Shown here in pieces: positions 48,643-62,739 of a DNA stretch of 64,000 nucleotides; position 1 is the stretch's first letter, and each line of letters opens with the position of its first letter. Origin of the DNA: Anoplolepis gracilipes. Taxonomy: Eukaryota; Arthropoda; Insecta; Hymenoptera; Formicidae. The notes beneath the pieces are model-generated. The model had not been told where the DNA came from. It searched no databases and was given only the letters and a program-made list of their open reading frames with translations. Where the stretch lies: NCBI RefSeq assembly GCF_047496725.1, contig NC_132981.1, forward strand, positions 7,034,001-7,098,000, read 5' to 3'. Made by a program: the position numbers and the translations under genes.

Positions 48643-49098
48643 TAATAAATATAAAATAGATTATCGCTATTGAAACATCGCAGATTAAGAGATAGTTAAG
48701 TATATGTTTCACACAACATTGATGTAATTTTTTGACGAGAATATTATGATAAAAATAAATCTTTGCAATAAAATGATAAAACTGCAGAAATAGATTTATC
48801 ATTCAATGCTATCTGGTTATTGCAAGATTGACGTAATAATAGGACGAGGTGTTAGTGAAAATAGATTGATTAGTCATGTAATATTTCTCACAATATAAGT
48901 TGAATTATATTGGACTCCTGAGAATTTTGTTCGCAACGTTTTATTGGATTACATAGAAACGCATATACGTTATATTTGATAGCTTATTGATTCATGAATT
49001 GGTTATAAAGTTATATAATTTTAATTATTTAAGTTGTCTCTTTAAAAAAATAAACTTGACATTAAAAAATTAATTTATCAATAAAAGATATCTTCAAA

Positions 49099-49155
<57 letters not shown>

Positions 49156-52100
49156 TTTGTGTATTATTTTATATCTGTATTTAATTTCTTGTACATTTTA
49201 TAGAGTACACAATGCAGTTATTACACAATCGTAAGCCGATACCATCGCAATGTATCTCAAAGCATTCCAAAGCATTGATCATTGCAACATCGAATCTGTT
49301 CATCGATCTTATCAATATCTCGTATCAATGATTATTATATAGGTATTGTGCGATCATTATACATCAAGAGAGTTGCAATCTTTAGTCTGGTAAGCGTCTA
49401 TCGACTGTGGAAAGTTTTATTTTTACACGTAGATATTTGTAAATTTATCATATTTAATATTTATCTTCGTAAGACTCACGTTCGCGAGTAAAGTTTGATA
49501 ACAATAGGAAGGTGCGATTTCTTTTTCTCGATTCATCGCGAATCGTCGATGACGCGACATCGTCAAAACCAGACGCCGAAATCGGCTCGGCATTAATGAG
49601 TTTATTCGCTCGTATCGAGACTAGAATAAAAACGGAAAGGAGGAAATTTCTCTCTCTTTCATCTGGGGATGACACGAGGACACACAGTGTGGACGATTCT
49701 CCAAAAGCCACCTGACATGGTGAAATAGCATGACGAACTGGTTATGCTCACGAAGCGATACTCGATGTCATTCCTTGTTTACTCTCCAAACATCTTAATA
49801 TCGCGCATAGATGTTCCGTCGTCTCCATCTTGTCAGTTGTTTCTCTCACACTTGTAGACAGAAATCTTACGATGATAATTAGAATTACCAATGACTCTGA
49901 TAATCACATTATTTAATGTACATATATATTTGATATGAAGCGCAAATTTGATATAATTTTATCTAAATTGATATATCAAACATAATCTTATTAACTGGGA
50001 ATACCGGTTATAAGAATCGAGTCAAATTAAGAGAGAGAAATTACGCGAAAAGATTGATGGTTGAGATTTATTACTCCACGGGAGTAATAAAATCTCATTT
50101 TTTATCTACTCATATGCAACAACGCCAATGAGCTGCTATGACGTCATTGTCGTGACTGCACTCACCATCTCACATTCCTTATGCTTCTCCTCCCCTTCCG
50201 AGTTCTCTCGTGAGTGATTATCAATATAAAAATGCGGGCCGAATTTTGTACGATAAATCTGGGGGGAAAGTGAGGAGCCGCTTGTGTGCCGTCAGGAATA
50301 CCAATCAGCCTGTCGGACTAGATGTTTGCTCCCGATCTGCATAAAGATCGAGGCACGTCGAAAATTATGCCGAAACGCGCTGGTTACGATGCTCTCGTTG
50401 CTGCTTCGCGATTCATCTCGGTTCTTTCGTCTTTTTCTCTTGGCGCTCAAAGCTTCTCCATCTATACTTCTTGCATTGCCGAATTAGAAAAAGGGAAAAA
50501 ATTTACATTCCTTTCTTCATAATTAAAATATACTTTTTACATTTTTATAATTTGTAGATTAGATAAAATGTATAGCGGCATTATTTAATAAGAAGGTAAA
50601 TTTTGATGAGGTTTGCATAATTAAAATGCAAAGAAATACTTCTGTATTTATTTGTATCTGAGAACCTTTAGAGAGTTTTATGTAATGACAATGATGCTTA
50701 TATGTTATATAAATGTTTAGTACTTTTGTATGTACGACTATTCACATTAACGTGCGCATTCATGGGGCGGTACACACAAGGCAAGCAACTGTAACCGCGA
50801 GTATTCGAAGGCGGTACCAACTAGTTTGAAATCGTACTTATATCCATCGTGTACAATTATCCATCAGCCATAGCACGCCGCCGAAGGCGAACATCTGGAG
50901 CTAGTTGTTCGGGTCTATTTGTCACTGGACGATCATTAAGCACTGTCGCAGACGAGAGGCTGATTGGTGAGCAAGGTGGAAATAATTCTTAGTCCCGGAT
51001 AGGCGTGCCAAAGGAAAGAGCAAATAAATTGTCAGGAAAACGTATATCTTGTTTTAGAAAATACCTTTGCTCTGCAGAAAGATAAATACATAGATAGATA
51101 GATAGAGAGAGATCGTGAGATGCTACTCTTTATTATAAATATTTTTCATTTCATGATCTTTCGTGAACGATAAGAAGTAAACGGTTAGATCGACGAAGAT
51201 AAATAATCTAAATTATCTAAAAACACTTTGCGAGATATTTTTTATTAAAGTATCAGTTAATTATCTAATCTATTAATAAGTCTCGAGAATGATAGGCCAG
51301 AGGCAAAATTCATTAAAATGTATCAGATCGATATTATCGGATTGGAAAGGAGCTTGTTGTAGGTGGAAAATTATCCTCTATACATGATATACGCTATAAT
51401 ATAAAACATAATTTATCTGGTTGACAAGAATTATTAACGTCTCATATTGGTGAGATCTAGGACAGATTTGACGTAATGAAACGGAATGTATTAAATACAC
51501 TTTTTCAACTTTTTAAACTACACATGCTTTAGCATTAATCAAATAGAGATAATTTAAATAATATCTCGATTACGATATGTGGCTTATATATTAAACTGTT
51601 TAAAAAATTGTTTCAATAAATTTGATTAATAATTGTGATAAAAAAGATTACCAAGATTGCTACATGGAACATTTCTCATGGAAATATATGTAAATATATA
51701 TGTTTTTTTTTAGAGTCTTAAACTAATCGTAAAACTATTTTATAGTATTTGTTCTCCATTTTATACTTTTCTATATTTTACGGGAAGAAGAATTCACTAA
51801 TTTATCTTTATAATTTAAAAAACTAAGAATTTTTTTTAATGCACATTCGTGCCAATTGAATAATATGCGTATCTCCGTTATAGAATTCGAAAAGTGCAGT
51901 GTAAAGATGTCGATTTAGAATCTTCATAAATCACGTGATACATAAAGAAGTGATACTTTTATAACCCACTCGAGCAGACCATCGTCATCAACGTTTGAGC
52001 GGATTAACTTCATCATCAGAGAATTCATCTACCTGCGGCTTTTGAAAGTTGAAACGACCATACGTTAATCCTGGCGATCGACGTTACTGTCAAGATATTT

Positions 52101-52890
52101 TTTTCAGTAACGCGAATGTGTTCAACGTGCAACGAGGCAGACGGAAAGTCGCCAAGCGTAAAATGCAAACGCGAGTAACCATTTGCTACGATATCAGCGC
52201 ATTGCGCACCATTTTCGGTAGACAAGTATCATTTAAATACCATGTGTGCTGCAATGAAAGTGGATTAGCATTACGTGTACATTGTCATGCTGAAAAACGC
52301 GCGACCGTACATTGGACTTTTCGACGCGTAAGAGATCGAGGTCGACTCAATGGCTCACTGATTTTACTCTAATCTCTCTTTACGAAGTTCACTATTTTAT
52401 TCTTTGCATTATTTAAATAACTTTAGAATCATCTCCTTTATAAAGTACTTTTCCTTGTACGCACTTCCTATAAGGAATTTAATCGTCTTTCGTCGCTGTA
52501 ACAGCATAAAGATACAGTTGCAAAAAGTAAATGCATAATCCAGAAGAATAAATATTGCAATGTTATAAAACTTTTTTATTTCTTTTATTTAAAATTTTTG
52601 TGTAGCATTTTCAACAATTTAATCAATTTATTATACATTTTTCACAAAGTTGTCAAAAATAGGAGAAAATATCATATTATATCTTCCTCTTGTTAAATGT
52701 TTTTTAACTTTATTAAATATTATAATCGCGATAATAATTAATTATATCTCTATTCTTGTGGACTGAATAATAATCTTTGCTGCATTCTTTGAATTTGAAC
52801 AGATACACGATAATCTTATCGCAAATTCATGCAAGTGTGTTAGTAACCAGCAGAAGCTAAAGAAACAATACAGTTCTGGTTCTGGGGTAA
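48643..52890. other. AT-rich spacer with simple repeats and GC patches
   Basis: An (AT)n tract covers 49104-49152 and (GATA)n 51090-51105. A CRE lies at 50139-50146. GC-richer patches at 49500-49720, 50130-50470, 50750-51000 and 52030-52370 have short open frames without motifs. Confidence 0.45.
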
Positions 52891-53208
52891 AATTCGCTAA
52901 GCGGTAAAAAGTTGTTGATTAGAAAGCGGTGTCTTAGAGCCAATTCCGGTCGAGCTCTCGTTCCAAAACGAGGAAGAGTCTTAGTTCCGCGGGAGACCAC
53001 AAAAGAAGACAGGACCGGACGACTAAAGGACCAAGGACGTGGCGTAGACGGCCACCCATACCGATTGATCCATGGCCCGGGTTATGTTCCCACGTACAGC
53101 GCCTCAGGCAGCGGATTCTGGCAAAACTTCCAGAGACCCAAATTAAAGCCATTGGCTGCCTCCTACGAACTGTTCGTGGCCGGTTCATCGTATTTGCTGC
53201 ATAATTAA
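52891..53208 (+). CDS. Candidate 3'-terminal exon, unknown protein
   Basis: A frame open from 52891 to the TAA at 53206-53208 (about 105 codons) has no internal ATG, so it would have to be entered by splicing, for example at an AG near 52920. Codons are enriched for C/G third positions and RNY form. The peptide is basic at first (Arg/Lys-rich), then rich in Gly, Pro, Tyr and Ser (HGPGYVPTYSASGSGFW). It ends with a mixed hydrophobic tail. AATAAA occurs about 170 bases downstream. No family is recognised. The opposite strand is open too, which lowers confidence. Confidence 0.25.
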   Translation, partial: NSLSGKKLLIRKRCLRANSGRALVPKRGRVLVPRETTKEDRTGRLKDQGRGVDGHPYRLIHGPGYVPTYSASGSGFWQNFQRPKLKPLAASYELFVAGSSYLLHN

Positions 53209-56200
53209 AGGAACATCATGCAATTGGAAGCTGCCTTTGTTCGTTCTCTCTCTCTTTTTCTTGTCATTATTCGCGCTTACTCTGAATTACGTGTATTCGT
53301 GATTTGTTGGCGTACAGTGAATTTTAGCAATCTGATTTTTACGTAAGTTACTAAAATAATATTAGCTAAAGAAGCGCGAAATAAAAAAAGATAAATTGAA
53401 AAAGTAGCGAAATTATTTAGAAATTTAGCTGGAGTTACAACTGTCTGATCTTGCCCGTCTAATCTTTCTTCAAATACAAACTGGATTCGTGACTTTACAA
53501 GGTGGACGTAGTCATCGCGTGTTTCAACGATTAAAAAAAAAAAAAAAAAAAAAAAGCGAGCGAGAACATTCTACAAATCATAAAATATGAAATATATCGT
53601 TAAAAAGCCGTTGAGTTAGGAATCTATTTTGTTGCGGACCGCTGTAGAAAGTCATAGAAGAATTCGTGTCCCTTTGAGGGGGTTAATATTACTAGAAGCA
53701 GCACAAAACGATGCGAGACCACCGCTAGCAAAGAAAGATAATCTACTAATATTTTTATTGGCCGTAAAAATCGCGCTGTAACCGAACATCGACCGCGCTA
53801 TGAAACGGGATTGAAAATGGAGATCTCGATCGTTATCCGTGACAAAGAAGATCGCTGAGAAGTCGATGATCCCCTTATCGGCGAACGTGAGAGTCAAGGT
53901 TACAAGCTGTTGAGTTGTTGACTGATCATCCATTATGCAGTTTATTATTAATTCAAAGATATATCGAATTTATAATTGATTGCAGTTTAATTGGAACAAT
54001 GAAATTGTTTTCCAAAAATCGTGACATTAAGACAGTAAAATCTTATACGATTTTTTAAGAGATGCGGAGAAATCATTAACGTATTATTATTTAAACAAAG
54101 AAAATAAAATTTTAATCATACATACAATCTTTGATATGTAAATCAATATTTCACTTGTATTAAACGAAAATACTTGTGGTTTCTAACATGATTAAGAAAT
54201 TTCTAATATGATTAAACACTTCAGTGATCAATCTATCTTAACATCGCTCAGATTTACAATTGACGTTTAATCGCCGAGCTAAATATGTATGATGGAAACT
54301 TAACCCCCTCGATGACTTGATGTTAGTTGACATATTTGACTACCTATACATATATTGCACGTTGTATATACTCCATCAACGCCAGCCAGTTAAGTAACTG
54401 AGCACATTGAATCCATGTATTAGTATGTAAATTATGCACATCCATGATACTGCATTAATCTTTGACGCATTCCTTTGGGAGATTTGTTTTATTTTGTTTT
54501 TGTTATATTTACATAATGAAGCAGACTTTTGCTTCCTTATTCGTGCGTTCCACTTTGCTTTGTGCATTTTATAACGTTATAAATTTATGTATTTTCATTT
54601 AAATATTATGTATCTTACAATATTAAAATTTTTATTATATATAATCTGTACTACAATTTTATGTATATATATATATAAATTTTATTTACAAAATATTAAT
54701 TTTGTATAAATTAAATTATTTCTTTATGGATTTAAGAAATCTTTAAATCGATATAAATATTCCTTTAATAAAAAATTAAGAATAAAAACATGTAATTATA
54801 TTACAAAGTACATGTATAGACCAATTTACAATCTGCAAAACATTGTTTACATTTTATTAGAGAGGCAACCAAATTTATACAATAAACATTAACAGAGAAA
54901 TCTTACACATACTTTTGGTAAAGTTTACAACATCGCGAAAGGACAGCAAGCGGATGAACGCAATAAGCACTCACTTAGTGATCACTTTTCGTGGAAGAGA
55001 GTCGGCAAGGATTATCGACTCGCGACTCTCTGTAGCACGAAGGAAACGATCGCCATAAAAGTTGTAGGCAAAACGGGCCTTTCTGACGATTTATTTAGAT
55101 GCTTGAATTGGCATCGCAGTCTCGCGTCGCGGGGAAGAGTTATACACATTGTGCGATCTTCCAACTTTGGTCCGCGCTAGAGATCTTATTTTATGAAATT
55201 TTAAATCATTCAATTCGGCAACTATTTATTACCCATTCGGATGCGTTAGGTGACGCGTATGGAAGATCTCGCCCAAGTCGGCCTACTCACCCTTCACAAA
55301 ACCGATGTAAAATATCGTTTTTGGCAGAAAGAAGCAGGACGTTTACATGCATTTAATTCAATTTATTATATTTTCGTGAAATCTAATTTATATATGTCGT
55401 TCGGTAACGCACTGCGATACGACAGTCTGACTGGAAGTGGGTTTTGCAATCATAATAAGTTTACAGCGCATATATATTATCTTTCTTTATACACGAATCT
55501 ATCGATCCATGGATTGTTTATTAAATGTTTATTAAATATTTACATTATTTTTAGCTAGCTATTTTTGAACTGTTATATTAGAACGTTTTTATTTTTTTAC
55601 TTTAAGTCATATTAAAAAGGCTGCTTCTTTTTCAATTAAAAAACGATAATTAATACCTCATTATCAATATAATACAATCTAAACAATCTGTGAACGTAGA
55701 AATCTTTATTATCGGTTAAGTTATATATTACACGGTAGTTTCGATGCTTGTCACGGTGGAGACTCTTCCTTGTACAAGAAGCTTATATATTATACATATA
55801 TCACAAATTTAAAAAAATAAAATACCATATAAAGTTTTCATTAATGCCTTACTTAGTTCTTAATTAAACATAGTTGATATTAAATATGTAATTAAATATA
55901 AAAAAATTTTAGAAATCTAATTTTATATATTGCAATTGGTGCTTTATTGTATCGAATTGTTTCATATCAGCTAATTGCATATAATCATATTAGATTAATA
56001 TCTTCCACTTTTGAGTTTCATGTTTTGTATTCAGATATTCGTGCATTAAAATCTAACAATGAAAATTTCATATTCACATTTTATCTTTATGTTTGATAGA
56101 TATAAAAGATAAAACATAAAATTAAGAAATAAATAATTAGTATATGTAATAAATATATAATAAGGATATGGTTTTGAAATTTTGAAGTAAAAATTATGAT

Positions 56201-57168
56201 AAACAGTGATATTTGTGATAAACGATGACATAATTTGATTCAAAAATTTTTAATTTGCAAATGAAATATGTCAATGATGTCTTTATCAACAATTAATACG
56301 GATTAGATACATACATATATAACAAATTAACAAACATTAATTTGAAATATTAAACTAGTTTATTTGCATTTAATTGTATTTTATAAGTAAATAAATATAA
56401 TAAATAAATAATAAATATATAATAATATATAATAAATAAAAATAATACGTAAACGAATATACCATACATACATATATATTATACATATATGTAACATATA
56501 TACATATATACATACACATACATATATTATACCATATATACATATATATATATATAAAATAATAAAATTTGCCTAATTTGATGTAATCTAATTAAATATA
56601 TAAAGTTCAAGTGAAATTTAAATGACGTTTGATTGAAATTTAATTAACAAAGCACACATATACGTATGACGCCTGACACATGCAACCAGATACTCAAAAC
56701 TGTTTATCAGAAAACAAGTTCTGAGGAGGCCTATTATTGTATTCATTAGCAATAAAATAATTCAATAAAAATAATAAAAATAAAAAATTGTATATCAGTA
56801 GAGATCAATAATATTTAAATACAATCCATATCACGTTTGATATCAAACTTTACGTATATATGACGATTAATTAAATGTACCTACATTATGAAAAACATAT
56901 CGAAAATTGGTATTCGTTGAAAAAATTTAAAAAATATAAAATATATCTCTGCATTATTTCCCACTGTCAAAGCAGTTGAAGCACAATAAGCTATTTAAAA
57001 TTCTACTCGCTTTTTTATGACCATACATAAATACACATGACAGCAACTATCAATTTGAAATTTCTCACCGGTTACTGTAAATCTAGTCGATCGCGTCAAG
57101 CGTCTTGGGAAAGTATGCCTTATCTACGATTTTATTTGGTGTCCCGTGTGTGCTCCGAATGCAAAGCT
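53209..57168. other. AT-rich spacer with modules
   Basis: 53640-53940 is a GC-richer module with the homeodomain-like TTATTGGCCGTAAAAA and an 93-codon minus-strand frame that carries no motif. An A run lies at about 53533-53555. 9-bp arms AGAGAGTCG/CGACTCTCT lie at 54996-55004 and 55023-55031. 56390-56560 is low-complexity AT repeat DNA. Confidence 0.4.
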
Positions 57169-57213
57169 GCCGCCACCACCGCCACCACCACCGCCACCAC
57201 CGCCACCGCCGCC
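57169..57213. repeat. CCACCG-type imperfect microsatellite
   Basis: Mixed CCACCG/CCACCA units. Read in one frame they give polyproline, in others Ala-Thr or Arg-Trp runs, so no protein is inferred. Confidence 0.85.
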
Positions 57214-58493
57214 GTGCTGTTATCAACGCATAAGCATCTCTCGCGAGGCGGTTTGTTTTATACGCAATTACTTGATGAGTCATTTCTGTAATTGGGGCAT
57301 ATTTTTCCGAAATTTATTGACGACGGGGATCCCAGCAACCAGCGGGATTAGCATAAACCGAGGATGACTTACTCTGCCCGTCTGCCAGCAACATTTTAAC
57401 GAGCGTAAACTCGCTCGGCTTTATTTATCGTGCGTGTTATCAGTCTTTTCTACCTCGCATTTCGCCTTGTGCTCCCACAAGGCTTTGTAACCACAGAAGA
57501 ACGTGGCGGCGCCTTCGTTTGACATTTGATCGTGCCTTTAACCAACCGGCTTATATCGTAATCTTTCATTTGTGTGTATAGCGATCCTAGAAATTCTAAT
57601 GTATAATTTACAAATTATATAAAATACTTTTTTAATAAACATATAAAAATTATTATAATTGTACATAAATGCACATATAAATTTCTTCAAGTTTATGAAT
57701 TTCTAAGATGTTAGTAAAACTGTGATAACATATCCTTGAAGATAGTCTTTTAGAATCATTTAGGCGAACGTTAACAATGAATTAACGGCGGTAGGCTAAA
57801 TATGGAAATTTATTAGAAAAAAGAATGTAACAAGAAGAGAGAACTTGATTTATTCGAAAAGATTTCAACCGTGGGACATTCGAGTCGTTCATAAGCGACC
57901 GGTACTTAAGCACGGCACTTTTTCTTTAGCAAAAGTGCTCATCGAATCCGGGGAGATAAATATTCATGTCGTGGAGTTGTTTTCCGCTCATCTTTTGCGA
58001 GGCATGCATTAGCGAATGGTCGATCTAGCTTTAAATCGGTCGATATAAACGGGGTATGAGCGCCTAAAATGCGTACAAGGTCGTTATCTTAACGCGGCAC
58101 TACTAAAAACGGGAAAAAGCGGCAAGAGAGAAAAGGGAGACCGCAAAGAGATAGGTGGAGAGAGAAAGAATAAAAAAGGAAAGAGAAAAGAGAGAGGCAA
58201 ATAAGAGAATTGGAGGCTGTCGCGTTGGAAAGAGGAGAGAGGATTTGGGATTGAGTTGTCTCAAGGTGCCGGATGAGTCTTCTGTGAGCTCCTCCGGGTA
58301 GGTTAGGTATGTTAACAAGTTAGGCGATACTAAGATAAGAATCCTCCGCGATCCTTTGTGGTCTCCACACGGTAACGCGACACCAGAACATCCCGGACCA
58401 AAACCAGACCGTCGCGCCGGCTTCTCTCTCCGGCATCGCTCTCTTCCATCTTCGTCCTCCCACTTTGCCGTCGGTTTTGCCTTCTACCCTCTG

Positions 58494-58498
<5 letters not shown>
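57214..58498. other. GC-richer modules between AT-rich DNA
   Basis: 57270-57550 includes the stem CGAGCG/CGCTCG near 57402-57420. 57880-58100 and 58240-58490 are also GC-rich. No exon is supported. Confidence 0.4.

Positions 58499-58539
<41 letters not shown>
58499..58539. repeat. (CT)n microsatellite
   Basis: Twenty CT units preceded by CTTT units. Confidence 0.95.
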
Positions 58540-58542
<3 letters not shown>

Positions 58543-59787
58543 CTTTTCCTCCGACAATCCTGAAAGAGCGGAACGATGTAAGAGCTCAATGAACACGATG
58601 CTGGTAGCCGTAGGCAAGCGCCATTCCTCTCATTCATTCCAACGAAATCGCGATTCATAAAATCTGACCACCATTTTTTCGCCACGCTGCTTTCACACTA
58701 CATCAAAGCTTTTATCTCCACTTTAATTGTCGTCATGTAAGCGCGATATTATTATTATGATAATTTGAAGCAACTTTTTCTCAATAATAATAATAACAAT
58801 TGTTGACTACTTTTTTATGGCACATATTGTAAGTTTTTTTGTAAAACTAATCTTTTACAAAGAAGATTTACCTTTTTATAAAACGTCAAATATTTAGAAG
58901 TCAGCATTTTATAAAAAAAAGTTTAGACTTTTCATAAAAATACTGAATTTACAAAAAAAACTTCCTACGCATATATTAGAATTGAAAAAAATTGAAAAAA
59001 AACATGAAAAAGTTTTTTGTCTGCTTGTGCTTTCTATTTGCAAAGAAATAATTTCTTGTTGTACGCCTGCAATTTTATAATATATCAATATATTCTCTTC
59101 TCTGCATCGACTTAACACTATTCATCGATTTTTACAATTGAAACTTGTGTAATCACTTTAGCATCGAGTGTTTGAACGCGTGAAGTCCCTCTGTGAAAAG
59201 CATGTTTATGTGCATAATAGATAGATACTTTTATATACATACAATTGAAAACTTTTCGTGTATTTCAAGGGTTTGTAAATTAAATGTGTGCATGAGAATC
59301 AGGTGTGTGCGTATGTGTGACTCCATAAAACTGCTTATTCAAAATTTTTCTTATTGTTCTACTCAAGAGTGGAATGGAGCAAAGAGGCATTAATTGTAAT
59401 TAATTGAAAATATTAATTGTAATAATATTTATAATATTTTAAATATTTATGATATTTGTAATATTTATAATATTGCAAAATGCAAAATGAGCAAATAAGA
59501 GCCAGACGCGAAAAACAAGATGCAGAAATAATTGTATTCAAAGATTTAATATTTATTCAATTTATACATTTTGGTCTCCATTTGAATCTTTCTCAAGTAA
59601 AAAATAAAAAAAAAAATAAATCATGCATTCTAATCTCAGAAGACTTCCATATATTTTGACGTCAATTAAGCATAGAAAATTTCCGCTCATATCCAGTTAC
59701 ATAAATCATTATTAAGATAAATCATTCGTTACATAAATCATCGATTACAGCCTTAGGAAAATCAGGTAAAAGTAGTGGCACTTTTGA
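58540..59787. other. AT-rich spacer
   Basis: Low-complexity TAAT/ATATT tracts near 59396-59470. No gene is seen. Confidence 0.5.
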
Positions 59788-59903
59788 CGCCTATTCTGTA
59801 ACTTTTAACGCCGTCGTTATGTATCATTGCACAGCTATTACACAGTACAAAAAAACCTATTCAATGATACATGATAACATCGTTAAAAGTTACAGAATAA
59901 ACG
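59788..59903. ncRNA. Bulge-free 42-bp hairpin, miRNA-like or MITE
   Basis: 59788-59829 pairs with 59862-59903 in perfect register: 37 of 42 positions pair (two as G-U) and there are no bulges. The loop is 32 nt (59830-59861). The 22-base block at 59792-59813 with its partner is almost fully paired. Size and shape fit a microRNA precursor on either strand, and equally a small miniature inverted-repeat transposon. I recognise no known miRNA seed. Confidence 0.5.
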
Positions 59904-62739
59904 CCTTTTAGACTGAAGGTGATCTATAATGCCGCGTTTCTTTGTCGCTTTTTTTCTGACCTTTGATGATATTTCTTGCCATGCTGAGAAAGCTTCTTAA
60001 GCTTCTTAACCACATTCAGTAACGCATTAACAATTTAACATTGAATGTCCAAACTAAAAAGGTCTTTTTTTACAAAAAAGCGGAAGGGCAGAGAATAAAA
60101 AACCAATTTGTCGTGGCAAATTGTTTTTACAGCACTTTTTGAAGTTGAAAAATTATTTTGTTAACGTTTTCTCATGGCACTTTTGAAACCTTTGTATCAC
60201 GGCTAGCGACAAAAATAACGCATTATAGACCATCTCCAGTCTACCATGACCCATATAAATTGTAAATTTACGAGCCTCACAGAGAGAACAAACCTATTGT
60301 TAGCATCAGTAAAGTGTGAGTAAATGCGATGTTACTAATAGTGAGAAGTATCTGACTGATTTTTCTATTAGCTTTAAAGAGAACCCCCGCAGTGTTAAAG
60401 AACCTAACCTAACCATGAACTCTAAGCCATCCTTTTTTTGAGGATGAGAAGGCGCACGGCCACCTTGGAGCTTTGTGAGAATCGCCGCCTTTTAAAACTG
60501 ACACAACACATACTTTATCTTTTTTCCTCTCTCTATTTTGAATTTGAATGAAATACTATAAAATGCACAATAGATATTATTCCCTTTTTTTTTATAAAAT
60601 CGAATAGAAAGATAGAAGTCGAACGGATTATTGATTTAAATATATATACTAAATATAACAGATTTAAATATCAGACATCTTGTTAGATTAAATGTATTTG
60701 TTCCTGGCAGTATGATCAGTCGAGAACTCAGTTGAAGGGTAAGAAGCCATAGAAGGCACCCACCCTCGCGGAAAGACGACATAACTTCACGTCCCGCCCT
60801 TAACCCACCGGTGAGAGATCGTGTTTAGGTTTAAATCAGATCGAGATTATGATGCTTGATATCATTCACGACCGCGATGGAACGCGGCCTATTCTTCAAG
60901 AGTTAACTGGTTTTGACATCCGCCGGAATTATTATGCTTTTATGCATACCGCTTCGTCATCGTCGCTCCTGCTCTCTCAGGCACTTCTTTATTTAGACAT
61001 TAAACTAGATATTGCAGGTTGCTTGCGATTAGCGTAATCGACTCTTCAGCACGATAAAAATCAATCGAATATTTATTTCTTTCTATAAAAGACCCAAACG
61101 TTGCAACCAAATTACAATTAATTTTAATGTCAAAAAAATGTTTAATATATAATTAAACATAATTAATTAGTATTATAATATTATTATTATATTATTATAA
61201 TTGTATATATATATATATATAATTTTTTATAGATAATTATATGTGTGTAAGAATTATTGCAATTATTTATTTAAAAAAAGTAGATAGAAAAAAATGCAAA
61301 ACATAGAATAGAGATTCTGCCGCTTATAAAAGAAGCCTAGTTCTGTATATATTTGTGTGTCGTGTGCATCCGTGTCCGATCGTGTTTTACGAGATATCTG
61401 TTCCAGTATGTGTCCTTTCTCGCGAGTCCGACAACTCAATAGCCGCATACAACAGAAACAAGGTCCCGATACCGTCGTGTTTGGTCCCGACGATGAGTAG
61501 GGACTACTCAGGTAGGCACCAACGAAACGACAAGGATAACCTGCGAGAATGTTCGTCTTTTCTCTGTGGTCGCCGCGTCTCACCCGAGAGTTAGAATCTT
61601 TTACCCCCTAAACTCGCTGGCAGTCGACATTCTCACGCTAATTGGCCGGCAGCGCCCTCCCTGTAATTTCATTAAGGGGTCTCGTGCCCATAGTGAGTTT
61701 AAGGCCCCGCCAACGCGCCTACCTTGCCCTTATCTCTCTTTTTCCTCTCCACAAATATTTGCCAGCTTTGATGGCTTTACAGAGTTCAACAGAGCCGTGA
61801 ACCGAAGAATTGGAAGCCGGTATATACTTTACGAGAAGAGTCATACTTCGTATTAATCTTTCCGAGCATTTCCGTCGGTTATTTTCATTTCTCTCGACTT
61901 ATTGCATGCAAATAAATCAACGAATAACGCGATCATCCGTCAAATATTTTGAACGTGTATTTAAAAAAAAAACGTATTACATATTTTCTATTATGATACT
62001 GTTGAGGGTGAAACAGAAAAGCTCTCGTGCCATTAATTAATCATTTTATGTTCCTGTTTTAGACAGAAAGCGTATATCTTAATAAATAAATGAACCTTTT
62101 TTCGGGATCTTTGTGCGTATTTATGGCGATGTTTAACTTTTAATTGTTCTACTATAATTATCGTCAACAATCTCATTTTCAGATTATCACTTTTTTTGGC
62201 AGATATGATTTTGATGAAGGGACTTTTTGCTTTCTTACAAGTGCTCGGGTTTATGAATAAAATTAAGATCGAAGAATAGGTTTCATCAATTGTATATTAA
62301 TCACATTATTCATATTATTGAATTTGTTGAGTTTTTCGAGTTAATCGACTTTTTGAAAATATTATTCTATTTTTCTTATGTTTGAAAATGACATATTATT
62401 AATGATGTATTTTCTCTCGTTATATCCAATATAATTTATTTGCAATTATTGAAAGCAATGAGATATATACATATATATGAGTAAAAAAGAATTATATATT
62501 TAAAAATATGATGAAAAGCTCGTGTATATTGTGACGAATAATTAATTTATAAATTCATATTTCTCTGATTATCATTACATGATTTTATCGTGATTTCTAT
62601 TTTGCAATAGTAACATATTATCATCAAAAAAGTTTATTTTCTCTGTGATAACAATATCTAATTGTTCTACTCATTGGCTTTTGCGTTAAGAACCAAGGGA
62701 CTTTTCGTGTCGAATCGTGTGAACAAACGATAAACGTAA
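59904..62739. other. Mostly AT-rich spacer with GC patches
   Basis: 60230-60500 has mixed composition. 60720-61040 and 61340-61860 are GC-richer, the first with TTATGCTTTTATGCAT (POU/homeodomain-like). An (AT)n tract lies near 61205-61221. No exon is supported. Confidence 0.4.

Noticed and set aside
53652..53933. 93-codon minus-strand frame starting with ATG
   Set aside because: No motif, splice or poly(A) support. The block carries homeodomain-like words and reads better as noncoding regulatory DNA.
57146..57367. Polyproline-containing open frame
   Set aside because: It is a translation of the CCACCG repeat, and equivalent runs appear in the other frames.
60401..60414. CCTAA units resembling the insect telomere repeat TTAGG
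   Set aside because: Only about two and a half units, which is too short to be an interstitial telomeric array.
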